A stretch of 6,166 bases of DNA from Lutibacter sp. UBA4458 (GTDB lineage Bacteria; Bacteroidota; Bacteroidia; Flavobacteriales; Flavobacteriaceae), in contig DGOU01000031.1 of the NCBI GenBank assembly GCA_002390165.1, forward strand, positions 19,689 to 25,854, given 5' to 3'. This document shows, in pieces, positions 5,553-6,166 of the stretch (position 1 is its first letter; the number at the start of each line of letters is the position of its first letter). Below the pieces are notes generated by a model that did no database searches, was not told where the DNA came from, and saw only the letters and a program-made list of their open reading frames with translations. A program made the translations under genes and the position numbers.

Positions 5553-6166
5553 ATGATAAAAAAATTTATACTTAGTATGATATTATTTAGCCAAATTGCA
5601 TTTGGTCAAAATTATGTGAAGGGAACTATGAATCCCATTAATAATCAATTTAATTGGGTTGTTTTATATCAACTAAAAGGAGCCAAACAAGTTTACATAG
5701 CAAATTCTACCTTAAATAATGGCGCATTTAATATTGCAATTCCGGCAACTGCTCCTGCAGGAATGTATAGGTTAACCTATAAAATGGACCAAAAAAGTCA
5801 AGTTGATTTTATTTATAATAAGCAAAATGTTGAAGTTGCCTTTAACCCTTTAAAACCAGTAAAATCAGTTAAGTTTTTACAATCGGATGAGAATATTTTG
5901 TATTCAAATTATTTAAAAACAACCAATACTTTACAACAAAAAATAGACTCTTTACAATTAGCTTTTTTAAATGAAGATGTAAAATTAGAAAGGACAGCTA
6001 TTGCAAAGGCTTACGAAAAAATATTAGCAAAATACAAGGATGTTCAAAAGGAATATGACACTAAAAGTAATGGTTTTATAGCAAATCATTTTATAAAAGC
6101 TGGTCAAGTATTTTATGCGAACCACGTGTTAAAAACACCTCAAGAATTTTTGAATAGCAAAAAACA
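5553..6166 (+). CDS. Secreted protein, probable DUF4369/TlpA-type thioredoxin-family member (3' end cut off by window)
   Basis: Open frame of 204 codons running off the right edge with no stop. MIKKFILSMILFSQIAFGQ is a clear signal peptide (cleavage near 18-19) without a lipobox Cys, so the product is exported but not lipid-anchored by this signal. Residues about 20-110 are beta-rich and resemble the N-terminal domain of the 3275-4393 protein: GAFN, then AGMYRLTYK, then SVKFLQSDEN line up with GEFN, PGIFKLEYK and SLKIKGSKDT. Residues about 115-204 are a charged helical region (IDSLQLAF, KAYEKILAKYKD). In this family a thioredoxin/AhpC-TSA domain usually follows, which would lie outside the window. 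Redox function is therefore an inference: no CxxC is visible. The start is supported by the signal peptide and the upstream -7 element. Confidence 0.75.
   Translation, partial: MIKKFILSMILFSQIAFGQNYVKGTMNPINNQFNWVVLYQLKGAKQVYIANSTLNNGAFNIAIPATAPAGMYRLTYKMDQKSQVDFIYNKQNVEVAFNPLKPVKSVKFLQSDENILYSNYLKTTNTLQQKIDSLQLAFLNEDVKLERTAIAKAYEKILAKYKDVQKEYDTKSNGFIANHFIKAGQVFYANHVLKTPQEFLNSKK

Noticed and set aside
1..6166. Mobile element, CRISPR array, defence or toxin-antitoxin system
   Set aside because: No transposase, integrase, regular spaced repeats, terminal inverted repeats or paired small toxin/antitoxin genes are visible. Base composition looks uniform, with no sign of recent transfer.

Overview
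The window looks like ordinary chromosomal DNA from a member of the Bacteroidota, most likely family Flavobacteriaceae. The evidence is the very low GC content, A-rich leaders with no Shine-Dalgarno sequences, promoter elements of the Bacteroidota type (TAnnTTTG), signal peptides ending in FAQ, IAQ or FGQ, and a gene set typical of that group. The genus cannot be told from the sequence. I see no mobile element, CRISPR array, tRNA or rRNA.

Left part (1-3273, + strand): the distal end of a Bat ('Bacteroides aerotolerance') operon. It holds the 3' part of batC (TPR protein with a long Lys/Asn/Asp-rich linker), then batD (586 aa, large extracytoplasmic beta-rich part plus one C-terminal membrane helix), then batE (250 aa, TPRs, two membrane helices, SH3-like tail). 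The genes are 4 nt and 1 nt apart, so they are almost certainly one transcript. batA and batB (VWA proteins), a DUF58 protein and a MoxR ATPase would be expected upstream of the window. The Bat proteins are thought to form an envelope complex acting with the MoxR ATPase; its exact job is not settled.

Middle (3275-4962, - strand): a TlpA-like thioredoxin-fold probable lipoprotein with an N-terminal DUF4369-type domain and an intact WCPPC site, preceded on the same strand by a CvpA-family membrane protein. The thioredoxin gene converges on batE with a single base between stop codons.

Right part (4963-6166): a short divergent promoter region with a good Bacteroidota promoter reading rightward, a 117-aa conserved-looking protein of unknown function (5027-5380), a 172-base intergenic gap with a weak terminator candidate, a dyad and a second promoter element, and the first 204 codons of a secreted protein. 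Its N-terminal domain resembles that of the 3275-4393 thioredoxin protein, so the window holds two apparent paralogues of the DUF4369/TlpA type.

Several apparent longest-ORF starts are wrong. batC runs off the left edge, and batD, cvpA and the 117-aa gene each start downstream of the first in-frame ATG. The most useful leads are the unknown 117-aa protein, the interleaved divergent promoters, and the paralogous redox pair. Nothing in the window amounts to a clear new system.
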